DNA from: Halodesulfovibrio aestuarii
GTDB taxonomy: Bacteria; Desulfobacterota; Desulfovibrionia; Desulfovibrionales; Desulfovibrionaceae
Direction: 5' to 3' (one strand)
DNA: 64,000 bases
NCBI RefSeq assembly: GCF_050571805.1
Contig: NZ_CP192219.1
Shown: piece by piece, positions 8,731 to 16,136 of the stretch
Position numbering within the stretch: position 1 is the first letter of the stretch
Layout: the number at the start of each line of letters is the position of its first letter
Notes under the pieces: generated by a model
Database searches by the model: none
What the model saw: only the letters and a program-made list of their open reading frames with translations
Told to the model about the DNA's origin: nothing
Translations under genes and position numbers: made by a program

Positions 8731-10152
8731 CTAAACGATCCTAAAGCAATCAACGAGGGCACAACGACGGATACGGGTAAATGTAGCCGCGTTAGTAACA
8801 CCTTCACCGGTAGGGGTGGAAATGGTCATGGAAGTCCAACCTTCACCACCAGCACCAAGACCGGCTACGTGAGGGCCGTTTTTAACAAAAAGGCTGGTAT
8901 TAGTAGCACGAGCCATTGCTTCCATATTGTTAACGTTGGTGGAATGCAGACCAGCGGTGTGGCTGAGACCACGCTCAAGTTTAAGTGCCCACTCAAGTGC
9001 TTCTGCAAAGTTGTGCGCACGAAGTACAGGCACGAGAGGCATCATCTGCTCTACTTTTGCGAAAACGTAATCAGAATCACGGCCAGCATCTACGATAAGA
9101 AGCTTACAGGTATCCGGAACAGTTACGCCTGCAATTGCAGCGAGTTTTTTAGCGTCACGACCAACCCATTTTGGATTAGCACGAGCTTTATCAGTGCCGT
9201 AATCAAGAATAACGGTCTGAGCGATGGTGTTAGCCTGCTCAAGAGTCAACTCGTACGCACCAACTTTTTTCATCTCAGCTTTAAGCTGATCAGCAATAGA
9301 ATCAACTGCAATAACTTCTTTTTCGTCAGCGCAGATGAGGTTGTTATCGAAAGATGCGCCAATGTAAATGGATTCAGCGGCACGGGCGATGTCAGCAGTT
9401 TCGTCAACAACTACAGGAGGGTTACCAGCACCAGCAGCCATAAGGCGTTTGTTGGTAGTTTTACGTGCAGCTTCAACTACAGCTTCACCACCTGTTACTA
9501 CGAGGAGGTTAATTCCGTCGTAAGTAAAGAGGCGCTTAGCAGCATCGATGGAAGGTTCCTTAACTGCAACGAGAAGGTTAGCAATACCGGTTTCAGCAAC
9601 AACAGCTTTGTTGATGATCTTGATTGCTTCCTGAGTAATACGTTTAGCAGCAGGATGCGGAGCAAATACAACAGAGTTACCGGCGGCAATCATGCTGATA
9701 CCGTTGTTGATAACAGTAGAGCCAGGGTTGGTGGAAGGAGTTACAGATGCGATAACGCCCCAAGGAGCTTTTTCGATCATGGTAAAACCGTTGTCACCAG
9801 TAATTGCTTCAGCAGATACTACTTCAGTACCCGGGGTGCGGTCTGCAACAAGAAGAGTTTTCGCGATCTTGTCTTCAACATTACCCATGCCAGTTTCTTC
9901 AACAGCCATTTCAGAAAGACGACGGGCATTGTTACGTGCAGCGCGGCGGATAATATCGATAATTTTATTGCGCATTGCAATAGTACCGATTTTAGTCTGT
10001 GCTACTTTTGCTGCAGCTACAGCGTCATCCAATTCGTCAAAAATACCCCAGTCACCTGCGGTAGGAGCAGCAACAGAAGTCTGTGCGACACCGTTCAGCT
10101 GAGTAAGAACTTCAGAAACAATAGACTCTATCTGTTCACGTGCGATAGCCAT
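8731..10152 (-). CDS. CoA-acylating aldehyde dehydrogenase, BMC cargo (EutE/PduP family)
   Basis: This enzyme oxidises an aldehyde to its acyl-CoA with NAD+ and CoA and is the core enzyme of the metabolosome. It has 473 residues, usual for EutE/PduP. The catalytic Cys is in NNLICADEKE near residue 270, with the NAD-binding SVTPSTNPG region before it. The C-terminus FTRIRRCALVDCFRIV is family-typical. The N-terminus carries an amphipathic helix, IESIVSEVLTQL (about residues 8-19), followed by an Ala/Thr-rich linker; this is the classic layout of an encapsulation peptide. The hexamer IVSEVL recurs at the C-terminus of the amidohydrolase-fold protein at 16137-17054. The aldehyde is not identifiable from sequence. 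RBS GGAG precedes the ATG. Confidence 0.93.
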   Translation of the reverse strand: MAIAREQIESIVSEVLTQLNGVAQTSVAAPTAGDWGIFDELDDAVAAAKVAQTKIGTIAMRNKIIDIIRRAARNNARRLSEMAVEETGMGNVEDKIAKTLLVADRTPGTEVVSAEAITGDNGFTMIEKAPWGVIASVTPSTNPGSTVINNGISMIAAGNSVVFAPHPAAKRITQEAIKIINKAVVAETGIANLLVAVKEPSIDAAKRLFTYDGINLLVVTGGEAVVEAARKTTNKRLMAAGAGNPPVVVDETADIARAAESIYIGASFDNNLICADEKEVIAVDSIADQLKAEMKKVGAYELTLEQANTIAQTVILDYGTDKARANPKWVGRDAKKLAAIAGVTVPDTCKLLIVDAGRDSDYVFAKVEQMMPLVPVLRAHNFAEALEWALKLERGLSHTAGLHSTNVNNMEAMARATNTSLFVKNGPHVAGLGAGGEGWTSMTISTPTGEGVTNAATFTRIRRCALVDCFRIV

Positions 10153-10169
10153 GTTATCTCCAAACTATA

Positions 10170-10454
10170 TTATTTATTGTAAACCGTTTCGCCCTGTGAG
10201 GTAATCTGATCAATTATTGCGATTACACTCAGGTCAAGAGGAGGTCTATCTGTCATAGTAAAACGCGCGGAACTACCACGGACTAACAGGACAATTTCCC
10301 CTTCTCCGGCACCAAGGGTGTCAGCTGCGACCTGGCCAGAACGAACAACTTCACCGTCAGCGGTAACAAGATCCACCAGCAGCAACGTTACGGGAGGCAC
10401 GCCGGGATCACGAACAGTAGAAACTACCTGTCCTCGTACTCTTCCTAATTCCAT
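10170..10454 (-). CDS. eutN: BMC-P pentameric vertex protein (EutN/CcmL family)
   Basis: This 94-residue protein forms the pentamers that cap the vertices of the polyhedral shell. The family start with GRVRGQVVSTVRDPG and the later AADTLGAGEGEIVLLVRGSSAR match the EutN/CcmL beta-barrel. Only one BMC-P gene is visible in the operon, enough to close a shell. It lies between a shell hexamer gene and the aldehyde dehydrogenase, with GGAG upstream of its ATG. Confidence 0.95.
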   Translation of the reverse strand: MELGRVRGQVVSTVRDPGVPPVTLLLVDLVTADGEVVRSGQVAADTLGAGEGEIVLLVRGSSARFTMTDRPPLDLSVIAIIDQITSQGETVYNK

Positions 10455-10501
10455 GTTGTATCTCCTTTTCGTACGCCACCAAGCAATCTTCCGTTGGCAG
10501 T

Positions 10502-10780
10502 TTACTTAGTTTTAATAGGGAACACTTCCTCAAGATCAGCATGAGGACGCGGGATAACGTGAGTTGCTACAACTTCACCAACTCGCTGTGCTGCAGCAGC
10601 ACCAGCATCGATAGCAGCTTTGCAAGCAGCAACATCGCCACGGATAAGAGCAGAAACAAGTGCCCCGCCGATGCGCTCGTAACCTACGAGTTCAACGCGT
10701 GCAGACTTAGTCATAGCATCAGCTGCTTCAACAAGAGCAGTCATGCCTTTTACTTCAATAATACCAAGAGCATCGCCCAT
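10502..10780 (-). CDS. BMC-H hexameric shell protein (EutM/PduA type), copy 2
   Basis: This 92-residue single-BMC-domain protein should form the flat hexamers that tile the shell facets. It has the family pattern GIIEVKGMTALVEAADAM, then IRGDVAACKAA, then HVIPRPHADLEEVFP at the C-terminus. The pore-loop segment reads RIGGAL, where EutM has QIGGGL and PduA KIGSGL, so the pore lining is small and apolar with a nearby Arg. It is a close paralogue of the gene at 13160-13432. AGGAG precedes the ATG. Confidence 0.95.
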   Translation of the reverse strand: MGDALGIIEVKGMTALVEAADAMTKSARVELVGYERIGGALVSALIRGDVAACKAAIDAGAAAAQRVGEVVATHVIPRPHADLEEVFPIKTK

Positions 10781-10818
10781 GTGTATCTCCTGTTTATATA
10801 AGACCGGAATAAGCCGGT

Positions 10819-11172
10819 TTATTTTTTCTTCTGAGCTGGCTTAGCAGGCTTATCGTCAACTTTTGCTGGCTTTGCCTTTGACTCATCAAAGATAGAACCA
10901 ATTTTATTGGCAATCATGTCACCAAGACCATCACCCGGACGTGCGATAACGTTGGTACCGACGCATTCACCAAGACGGGCAGCAGCAGCTTTACCAGCAT
11001 CAACAGCGGCACCAACTGCAGCAAGGTCCCCCTCGCAGATAACAGTCAGTAATCCTGAATCAGCGTTAGCTACGCTTCGTACGTGTACGCGAGCTGCTTT
11101 GGACATAGCATCCGCAGCTTCAACAGCAGCTACGAGACCTACAACTTCAACTAAACCTAAAGAGTCGTTCAT
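10819..11172 (-). CDS. BMC-H shell protein with basic C-terminal tail
   Basis: This 117-residue protein has an N-terminal BMC domain (LGLVEVVGLVAAVEAADAM to NVIARPGDG, residues 4-92). A roughly 25-residue tail rich in Lys, Pro and Ala follows, ending PAQKKK. The pore region ANADSGLL differs from the other two hexamers. Extended BMC-H proteins such as PduK and EutK carry extra C-terminal domains, but this tail is too short and simple for their metal-binding or HTH domains. A tail of this kind could bind nucleic acid, cargo or a positioning protein; that is inference. Confidence 0.9.
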   Translation of the reverse strand: MNDSLGLVEVVGLVAAVEAADAMSKAARVHVRSVANADSGLLTVICEGDLAAVGAAVDAGKAAAARLGECVGTNVIARPGDGLGDMIANKIGSIFDESKAKPAKVDDKPAKPAQKKK

Positions 11173-11221
11173 AACGATACGTTCCTTTCGTTCTTCAAAC
11201 GACGCAACCTAAAGGATGCGT

Positions 11222-11779
11222 CTACAAAATATTACGCAAAACTTCCGGAGCTGCGCTTGGGATTACGACTTTGCGAACCAGCATAGCACTCCGGGAAACA
11301 ACATTGGCTGCTGCTTCAACTGCCATGCTGACTGCTGCAACGTCACCTGTGAGGATACAGAACGCCTTACCGCCGAGCCCCATTGCAATGCGTACTTCCG
11401 CGATATCAACATCAGCAGTTTTTGCAGCAGTATCAGCTGCAAGAATTGAAGATGCTGCGGAGAAAGTTTCGATAACACCAAGTGCGGAGCCGGTAGGTTC
11501 CGGAGTAGCACATGCCATTGCGGAAACAACGGCATCATTGATGTTAGGAATTACAAAATGATCAGCTACAGTACCGTCAGAGCTGCTCATACCTGCATCT
11601 ACTGCAGACTGCACTGCTGCAACATCACCATGCACAGCAACAACAAATTTACCCGGACAGATGGTTTTAAGCATGAGAGGTTCTACGAGAGAGGCTTTCA
11701 TCATGCGATCTGCTGCTTCAATACCTGCCGCAATGGAAGTGAATTCAATCATTCCGACAGACTGGAGTTGAGTTACCAC
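11222..11779 (-). CDS. pduT: BMC-T trimeric shell protein (PduT-like, Fe-S pore)
   Basis: This 185-residue tandem BMC-domain protein forms pseudohexameric trimers. Its first domain contains the segment KTICPGKF near residue 38-45, matching the PduT segment whose Cys ligates a 4Fe-4S cluster at the trimer pore. The second domain begins at ALGVIETFSAASSILAAD. In the Pdu system PduT partners PduS to pass electrons through the shell, and here the pduS-like gene ends 2 nt upstream. Translation probably starts at a GTG preceded by GGAGCA. Confidence 0.92.
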   Translation of the reverse strand: MVTQLQSVGMIEFTSIAAGIEAADRMMKASLVEPLMLKTICPGKFVVAVHGDVAAVQSAVDAGMSSSDGTVADHFVIPNINDAVVSAMACATPEPTGSALGVIETFSAASSILAADTAAKTADVDIAEVRIAMGLGGKAFCILTGDVAAVSMAVEAAANVVSRSAMLVRKVVIPSAAPEVLRNIL

Positions 11780-11781
11780 AA

Positions 11782-13119
11782 CTATGCTCCTTTAATGACG
11801 ATGTTGTTGCCAACTTCTACTACAGTACCTGCAATCGAAGCATGAACGGTTGCACCAAGAGCGCCTTCAGGCACGGCACCGATAAGCTGACCAACAGTTA
11901 CGGTATCTCCTACTTTCACCTGAGCAACAGAAGGTGCTCCAATGTGCATGCGAAGCGGGAGGCTAACCTGAGCTGGTTTGTAATCGCCTTCAAAATCAGG
12001 ATGAATATTCATGTAATCAGCAATGCCGATTTTAGATGCAAGGCGCGGTACTGGAATCTTACGGTACGGACGCATTGCAGACTGCTCAGAACGGACTTCA
12101 CGCGGGCCAGTGTACTGAACACCTTTTTCACGGAACTGCCCTTTCAAAGCGCTGTTGATACGACGCGGGGAAAGCCCCATTGGACAACTGAAGAGTTCGC
12201 AAACACCACATTCACAGCACATAGCTGCCTGCGTGGCTCCCATTGCTACATCCTGCCCGCCACCGAAGGCACGCATCACTTTGTGAGTTTCAAAGCTGTG
12301 TCCTACGAGATAGCGCGGGCACAACTCAGTACACATGCGGCACTGAATACAGGCGGTTGCAGCACGACGCTGCATGGTGTGAAGGTCGACCGTCGCCTGC
12401 TTATGCAGGTAGTGCCCACGAGGAAGTACAATAAGGCCACCACTGGTTTTAGTGATTACTTCATTCTCAAAAGCTGCCTGTGAATCACACATACGTCCCA
12501 TCATCGGGCCGCCAAGAATGTACACAGGGTCTGAGTTGGTTGCACCACCACAGAACTCGAGGCATTCTTTAAGGCTTGTACCAAGCGGTACACGGATAAC
12601 AGAAGGTTTGGCGACATCACCGGTGACAGTTAGCACCTTGTGGGTAAGCGGCTTGCCGTCCATAGCTGCTGCAACTGTGTGCAGAGTACCAACGTTAGCA
12701 ACTACAGCGCCTACATCTTTAGGCAATCCCAAAGGTGGAATAGTTTTTCCGGTTATTTCATGAACCAGAATCTGCTCATCACCAGCAGGGTAGAAGTTAT
12801 CGAGCTGTGCAAGCTCAAGGCCAGTACCCTCAATACCCTTAGCAAAAATTTCTGCAATTTCAGTGTATTTGCGCTTTATGCCAATAACACCACGTGTAGC
12901 CCCTGTAGCTGTAACAACAGCCTGCATGGCACGAATGATGTCAGAAGCATGGGACTTCATGATGTACTGATCTGTATGGAGCAATGGTTCACATTCACAA
13001 CCATTGGCAATGACCGTATCTACTTGTGTATCGTATTTGACGTGGGCCGGAAAACCGGCCCCGCCTTCTCCGACAACACCAGCATTCTGGATCGAACGGA
13101 TAAGTGTTACTTTGTCCAT
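11782..13119 (-). CDS. pduS: PduS-like RnfC-family flavo/iron-sulfur NADH oxidoreductase
   Basis: This 445-residue RnfC-like protein should oxidise NADH and pass electrons to the PduT-like shell trimer, regenerating NAD+ inside the compartment. The N-terminal nucleotide/FMN-binding loop is GEGGAGFPAHVKYD (residues 17-30). Two ferredoxin-type cluster motifs follow: CIQCRMCTELCP near residue 256 and CECGVCELFSCP near residue 301. The C-terminal region has a barrel-sandwich (SLBB/biotin-like) ending. It sits directly upstream of the BMC-T gene. Pairing of pduS and pduT is characteristic of Pdu-like and many unassigned metabolosome loci. Confidence 0.92.
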   Translation of the reverse strand: MDKVTLIRSIQNAGVVGEGGAGFPAHVKYDTQVDTVIANGCECEPLLHTDQYIMKSHASDIIRAMQAVVTATGATRGVIGIKRKYTEIAEIFAKGIEGTGLELAQLDNFYPAGDEQILVHEITGKTIPPLGLPKDVGAVVANVGTLHTVAAAMDGKPLTHKVLTVTGDVAKPSVIRVPLGTSLKECLEFCGGATNSDPVYILGGPMMGRMCDSQAAFENEVITKTSGGLIVLPRGHYLHKQATVDLHTMQRRAATACIQCRMCTELCPRYLVGHSFETHKVMRAFGGGQDVAMGATQAAMCCECGVCELFSCPMGLSPRRINSALKGQFREKGVQYTGPREVRSEQSAMRPYRKIPVPRLASKIGIADYMNIHPDFEGDYKPAQVSLPLRMHIGAPSVAQVKVGDTVTVGQLIGAVPEGALGATVHASIAGTVVEVGNNIVIKGA

Positions 13120-13159
13120 GACATTCTTCTTTGTGCGTTAAGGGCTACAAAGAGCGCGA

Positions 13160-13432
13160 CTAGCGCTTAAATGGAAAAACGTCTTCCAGATCGCCGTGAG
13201 GACGAGGAATTACGTGAACCGCTACAACTTCACCGATACGCTGTGCAGCTGCTGCACCTGCGTCGGTAGCAGCTTTACAAGCAGCTACGTCACCACGAAC
13301 GATTGCAGTAACAAGACCAGCACCAATCTGCTTGTAACCAACGAGCTGTACACGTGCAGCTTTTACCATTGCGTCAGAAGCTTCGATAAGAGCGGTAAGA
13401 CCTTTAGTTTCGATCATTCCTAATGCGTCCAT
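13160..13432 (-). CDS. eutM: BMC-H hexameric shell protein (EutM type), copy 1
   Basis: This is the major-type shell hexamer, closely resembling E. coli EutM throughout: DALGMIETKGL at the start, VRGDVAACKAATDAGAAAAQ in the middle and HVIPRPHGDLEDVFPF at the end. The pore loop reads QIGAGL where EutM has QIGGGL. I place the start at the ATG at 13432, because GGAGG lies 8 nt before it. The longer reading would begin with a TTG inside that ribosome-binding site. The protein is then 90 residues. Confidence 0.95.
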   Translation of the reverse strand: MDALGMIETKGLTALIEASDAMVKAARVQLVGYKQIGAGLVTAIVRGDVAACKAATDAGAAAAQRIGEVVAVHVIPRPHGDLEDVFPFKR

Positions 13433-13488
13433 TGTATCCTCCAATTAATTAGTCAGTAACTGACGTATGTTTTACTTTGTTTGCCGGG

Positions 13489-14469
13489 CTAGAGGCACTG
13501 GCCTACTACAGCAACTTTATAAATATCATCTGCACTACAGCCACGGGAAAGGTCATGCCAACCAGCAGCAAACCCCTGCAAAAGCGGCCCTAATGCGGTG
13601 TACCCACCAAGCCGCTGTGCAAGCTTGTATGCAATGTTTCCAGCTTCAAGAGATGGAAATACCAATACGTTTGCCTCACCCTTAACAGGACTGTCAGGAG
13701 CCTTGGATGCTGCAACACTTGGTACAATCGCAGCATCAAGCTGCAATTCGCCATCAATAAGAAGATCAGATTCACGTTCACGGACATTTGCCAAAGCTTC
13801 CTGAACAAGAGTTACGCGATCATGCTTTGCGCTACCTTTGGTAGAGAAAGACAACATAGCAACTCTAGGTTCTTCACTAAGAAGTTTTCGGGCTTTATCC
13901 GCAGAAGCAATGGCAATATCTGCAAGTGTAGCTGCATTAGGAGCAGGTACAACACCACAGTCCGCGAATATGTAGTCCTTACCGCCTTCAGGCGCGATCA
14001 TGAAAAAGAAACTAGAAACAGTTTTAAGACCTTTCTGTTTAGGCAAAATATGCAACCCTGCACGAATAACATCCCCGGTAGAGGAGAGGTTACCGGCAAC
14101 ACCCAGCTGTGCTTCATCGCGACGAACCAGCATCGCAGCACCAGCAAGAGGACAACGCATGGCTTTAACAGCAGCATCCATTGTCACTGGTTTGCCTTTC
14201 TTTTCGCGCATTGCGAAAAATTCGGTTGCATTTTTTTCAAGCAATGTAGGACTGGTGTGATCCACTACGGTAATACCTGTAGTGCGGATTTTTGCTTCAC
14301 GCATCTTATTACGCACTGCAAAAGGAGACTGAACAAGTACAGGCTCACAAAGTCCGTCTGCCTTCAGGCGGGTGACTGCTTCGAGTACTCGTTCATCAAG
14401 ACAATCCGGAAACACAACAGTCTTTGGATTCTGTCTACATGCTTCTTTACAACGTTCCAGAATACTCAC
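13489..14469 (-). CDS. eutD: Phosphate acyltransferase (EutD/Pta family)
   Basis: This enzyme converts acetyl-CoA (or another short acyl-CoA) plus phosphate to acyl-phosphate and free CoA, recycling CoA for the aldehyde dehydrogenase. The catalytic PTA_PTB domain fills the protein, with family segments VAGNLSSTGDVIRAGL, GVVPAPNAATLADIAI and the C-terminal GEANVLVFPSLEAGNI. I prefer the GTG at 14469, preceded by GGAG and starting 14 nt after the eutQ stop, giving 326 residues. An ATG at 14505 would overlap eutQ. A Pta-type enzyme, rather than the BMC-specific PduL, is used here, as in the Eut system. No encapsulation peptide is obvious. Confidence 0.9.
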   Translation of the reverse strand: MSILERCKEACRQNPKTVVFPDCLDERVLEAVTRLKADGLCEPVLVQSPFAVRNKMREAKIRTTGITVVDHTSPTLLEKNATEFFAMREKKGKPVTMDAAVKAMRCPLAGAAMLVRRDEAQLGVAGNLSSTGDVIRAGLHILPKQKGLKTVSSFFFMIAPEGGKDYIFADCGVVPAPNAATLADIAIASADKARKLLSEEPRVAMLSFSTKGSAKHDRVTLVQEALANVRERESDLLIDGELQLDAAIVPSVAASKAPDSPVKGEANVLVFPSLEAGNIAYKLAQRLGGYTALGPLLQGFAAGWHDLSRGCSADDIYKVAVVGQCL

Positions 14470-14483
14470 ATCAATCTCCGCGA

Positions 14484-15273
14484 TTACTGGATGTTGTTTA
14501 CGCAAGCGATGCGTACAGAAGAAGGGGTACTGTATGTAATATCAATACCTTCAGGGAAGTACATCATGTCGCCAGCCTTACCGATTTTGGTTTCACTGCC
14601 GATAGTAAGATGCAATTCACCATCAAGGATGATGCCAATCTCAGGAGATTCTACAGTACGGGTAAAGGAAGCACGTTCCCATTCCATGTAACCAGCCGCA
14701 AGCTTAGCATCATCACATACGCCAATAGCGTCTGCGATAAACACCTGCTCATCGAGTGGAAACTGGACTGGAACCCTGCTTTTGCAAACGCTGCCCATCA
14801 ATAAAGCAAACACCGTTGCTGCAAGTTGCATCCTCTACAACAGTGGCAGCTGCAGGATCACTAGTTGCGCATGCTGTTTCGCCAAGCTTTGCGGAAACAA
14901 CACGACGAACAATAGCTTCAAGTACATCACTACTTGTTCCTGCCGGAAGCTTATCTCGAAGCAGCGTACAAACCTGCAGCGCTACGTCAGCTGCTTCAGA
15001 GCACTCTGGTGCTGGTGCAGCTGACGCTGCAGGAGCAACCGGAGCTTCGGCTTGTACAGGCACTGCAGCACATGCTTCAGAAGCAGGAGCACTGCAAACC
15101 TGTGCAGACGCAGCATCTTCAAGAGAAGATTCAATGAAAGTTACTCCCAGTTCCTCAGCTTTATCCTGAGCCTGTGGAGTAATAATGCATTCACAAAGAG
15201 TAAGTCTAAGGGTCTTAGTGCCATTATCAATTGCTTTGTGAACATCAGCCTCGGTGACTATCCGTTTTCCCAT
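14484..15273 (-). pseudogene. eutQ: EutQ-like protein, split by an apparent frameshift
   Basis: EutQ is a cupin-domain protein with acetate kinase activity in Salmonella. The first frame (15273 to 14749) gives the N-terminal domain, a long Ala/Pro linker, a helix SDVLEAIVRRVVSAKL like an encapsulation peptide, and ends after IDGQRLQKQGSS. The second frame (read to 14484) gives the whole cupin domain, VPVQFPLDEQVF to STPSSVRIACVNNIQ, collinear with EutQ. The frames join cleanly if one base is removed from the GGG near 14776. The rest looks intact, so this is either a sequencing error, a recent mutation or programmed frameshifting. It is the first gene of the BMC operon; GGAGG precedes the ATG. 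Confidence 0.85.
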
Positions 15274-15401
15274 GCAGTACCTCCAGTGTTGGCTGTTCGT
15301 GTATGGGGCTTTCAGTCATTCGCTCAGGTTTTTCCAGGCTAAGAAAACCTGCGCTTACATATATAGAGACCTGCAAAATGAAAGCAGGCACTACGCTCTC
15401 T

Positions 15402-15417
15402 TGCAACAACTGTGCAC
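15402..15417 (-). promoter_or_regulatory. Weak sigma54-like sequence upstream of BMC operon
   Basis: Read on the minus strand, GTGCACAGTTGTTGCA has a perfect TTGCA -12 box and a GCAC -24 core at the right distance. The first G of the conserved -24 GG is replaced by T. Transcription would start near 15391, about 118 nt before eutQ. This is a tentative call. Confidence 0.25.
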
Positions 15418-15860
15418 AAAGAAACGCACGTCTCTACATAGTGTTAAACGGCATTTAATTACCGTGGCTGGTTAAAAATAAAGTGTTGTTTTCTGCATGT
15501 TGGAAGAGAATATACAAAGAAAAATAGTCAGGCAGAGTTTATTGTGATTTTTCGCACAAACTAAAAGCAAAACAAATTTATTTTATTTGACTTCGCACAA
15601 GATGCAAAAGCGCAGCATCTTACTATAAATATTAATGATTACTATTAGTTTGATTAAATCATTCAATTTCATACAGTTAGATTGTTCAATTTAACTAACC
15701 ATTAGCAACAATCCAACTTACGCTGCACAGTTGCAACATAGCTCTATTTCGCGCAAGGCATTGCATTCCGTACAATTAAATTATTGTCTCCCACCAATGC
15801 TGCATGAACGCATCAATTTTTAACCAAAAGAAAAGCTGCACCACATCGCTAGTCAGGTGT

Positions 15861-15892
15861 TTTTTCATGAAAAACTTTGATTAACTAATCAA
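15861..15892. promoter_or_regulatory. Two palindromes, possible activator-binding sites
   Basis: TTTTTCATGAAAAA (15861-15874) is a 14-bp perfect palindrome, and TTGATTAACTAATCAA (15877-15892) has perfect 7-bp arms. They lie about 125-155 bp upstream of the 16016 sigma54 promoter, the usual range for enhancer-binding protein sites. Function is inferred from position only. Confidence 0.4.
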
Positions 15893-16015
15893 TCTGCTTT
15901 GCGGAATAATTGTCGCTTTATCAATGATTCATCTGGTTACTCCCTCGCATTCAAGCATTTTCACCGTTGAGAATGCGCTTAAATATTCTTTTCACAAAGC
16001 CGCGCACACCCATTC

Positions 16016-16031
16016 TGGCATTCTACTTGCT
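16016..16031 (+). promoter_or_regulatory. Sigma54 promoter of the amidohydrolase gene
   Basis: TGGCATTCTACTTGCT matches the -24/-12 consensus TGGCAC-N5-TTGCW at all but one position, with exact spacing between GG and GC. The start point would be near 16042, giving a leader of about 95 nt before the ATG at 16137. Within that leader, GCATAC and GTATGC form a short hairpin. Confidence 0.7.
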
Positions 16032-16136
16032 GTTGCACTGTCGGCAGTATGTTACATTCTACCAATTATTTAATAACGCCATGAAGCATACTACGTATGC
16101 ATCTGGCGATGGATGAAAACCCATAGGGGATTTGCA

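Larger units (their letters stand above)
15274..16136. other. Divergent regulatory region, BMC operon / amidohydrolase
   Basis: About 860 bp of AT-rich DNA separates the divergent eutQ and amidohydrolase genes. It holds a good sigma54 promoter for the plus strand, palindromes 120-150 bp upstream of it, and a weaker -24/-12 match for the minus strand. I see no credible gene in it. Confidence 0.7.

Noticed and set aside
8869..10182. 437-residue plus-strand ORF antisense to the aldehyde dehydrogenase
   Set aside because: It is a reading-frame shadow of a strongly coding gene; its protein is low-complexity in Asn/Ser/Phe with no family resemblance and no ribosome-binding site.
14484..14831. Independent small cupin gene
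   Set aside because: Its sequence continues EutQ exactly and its N-terminus in that frame is unlike any protein start, so it is the C-terminal half of a frameshifted eutQ.
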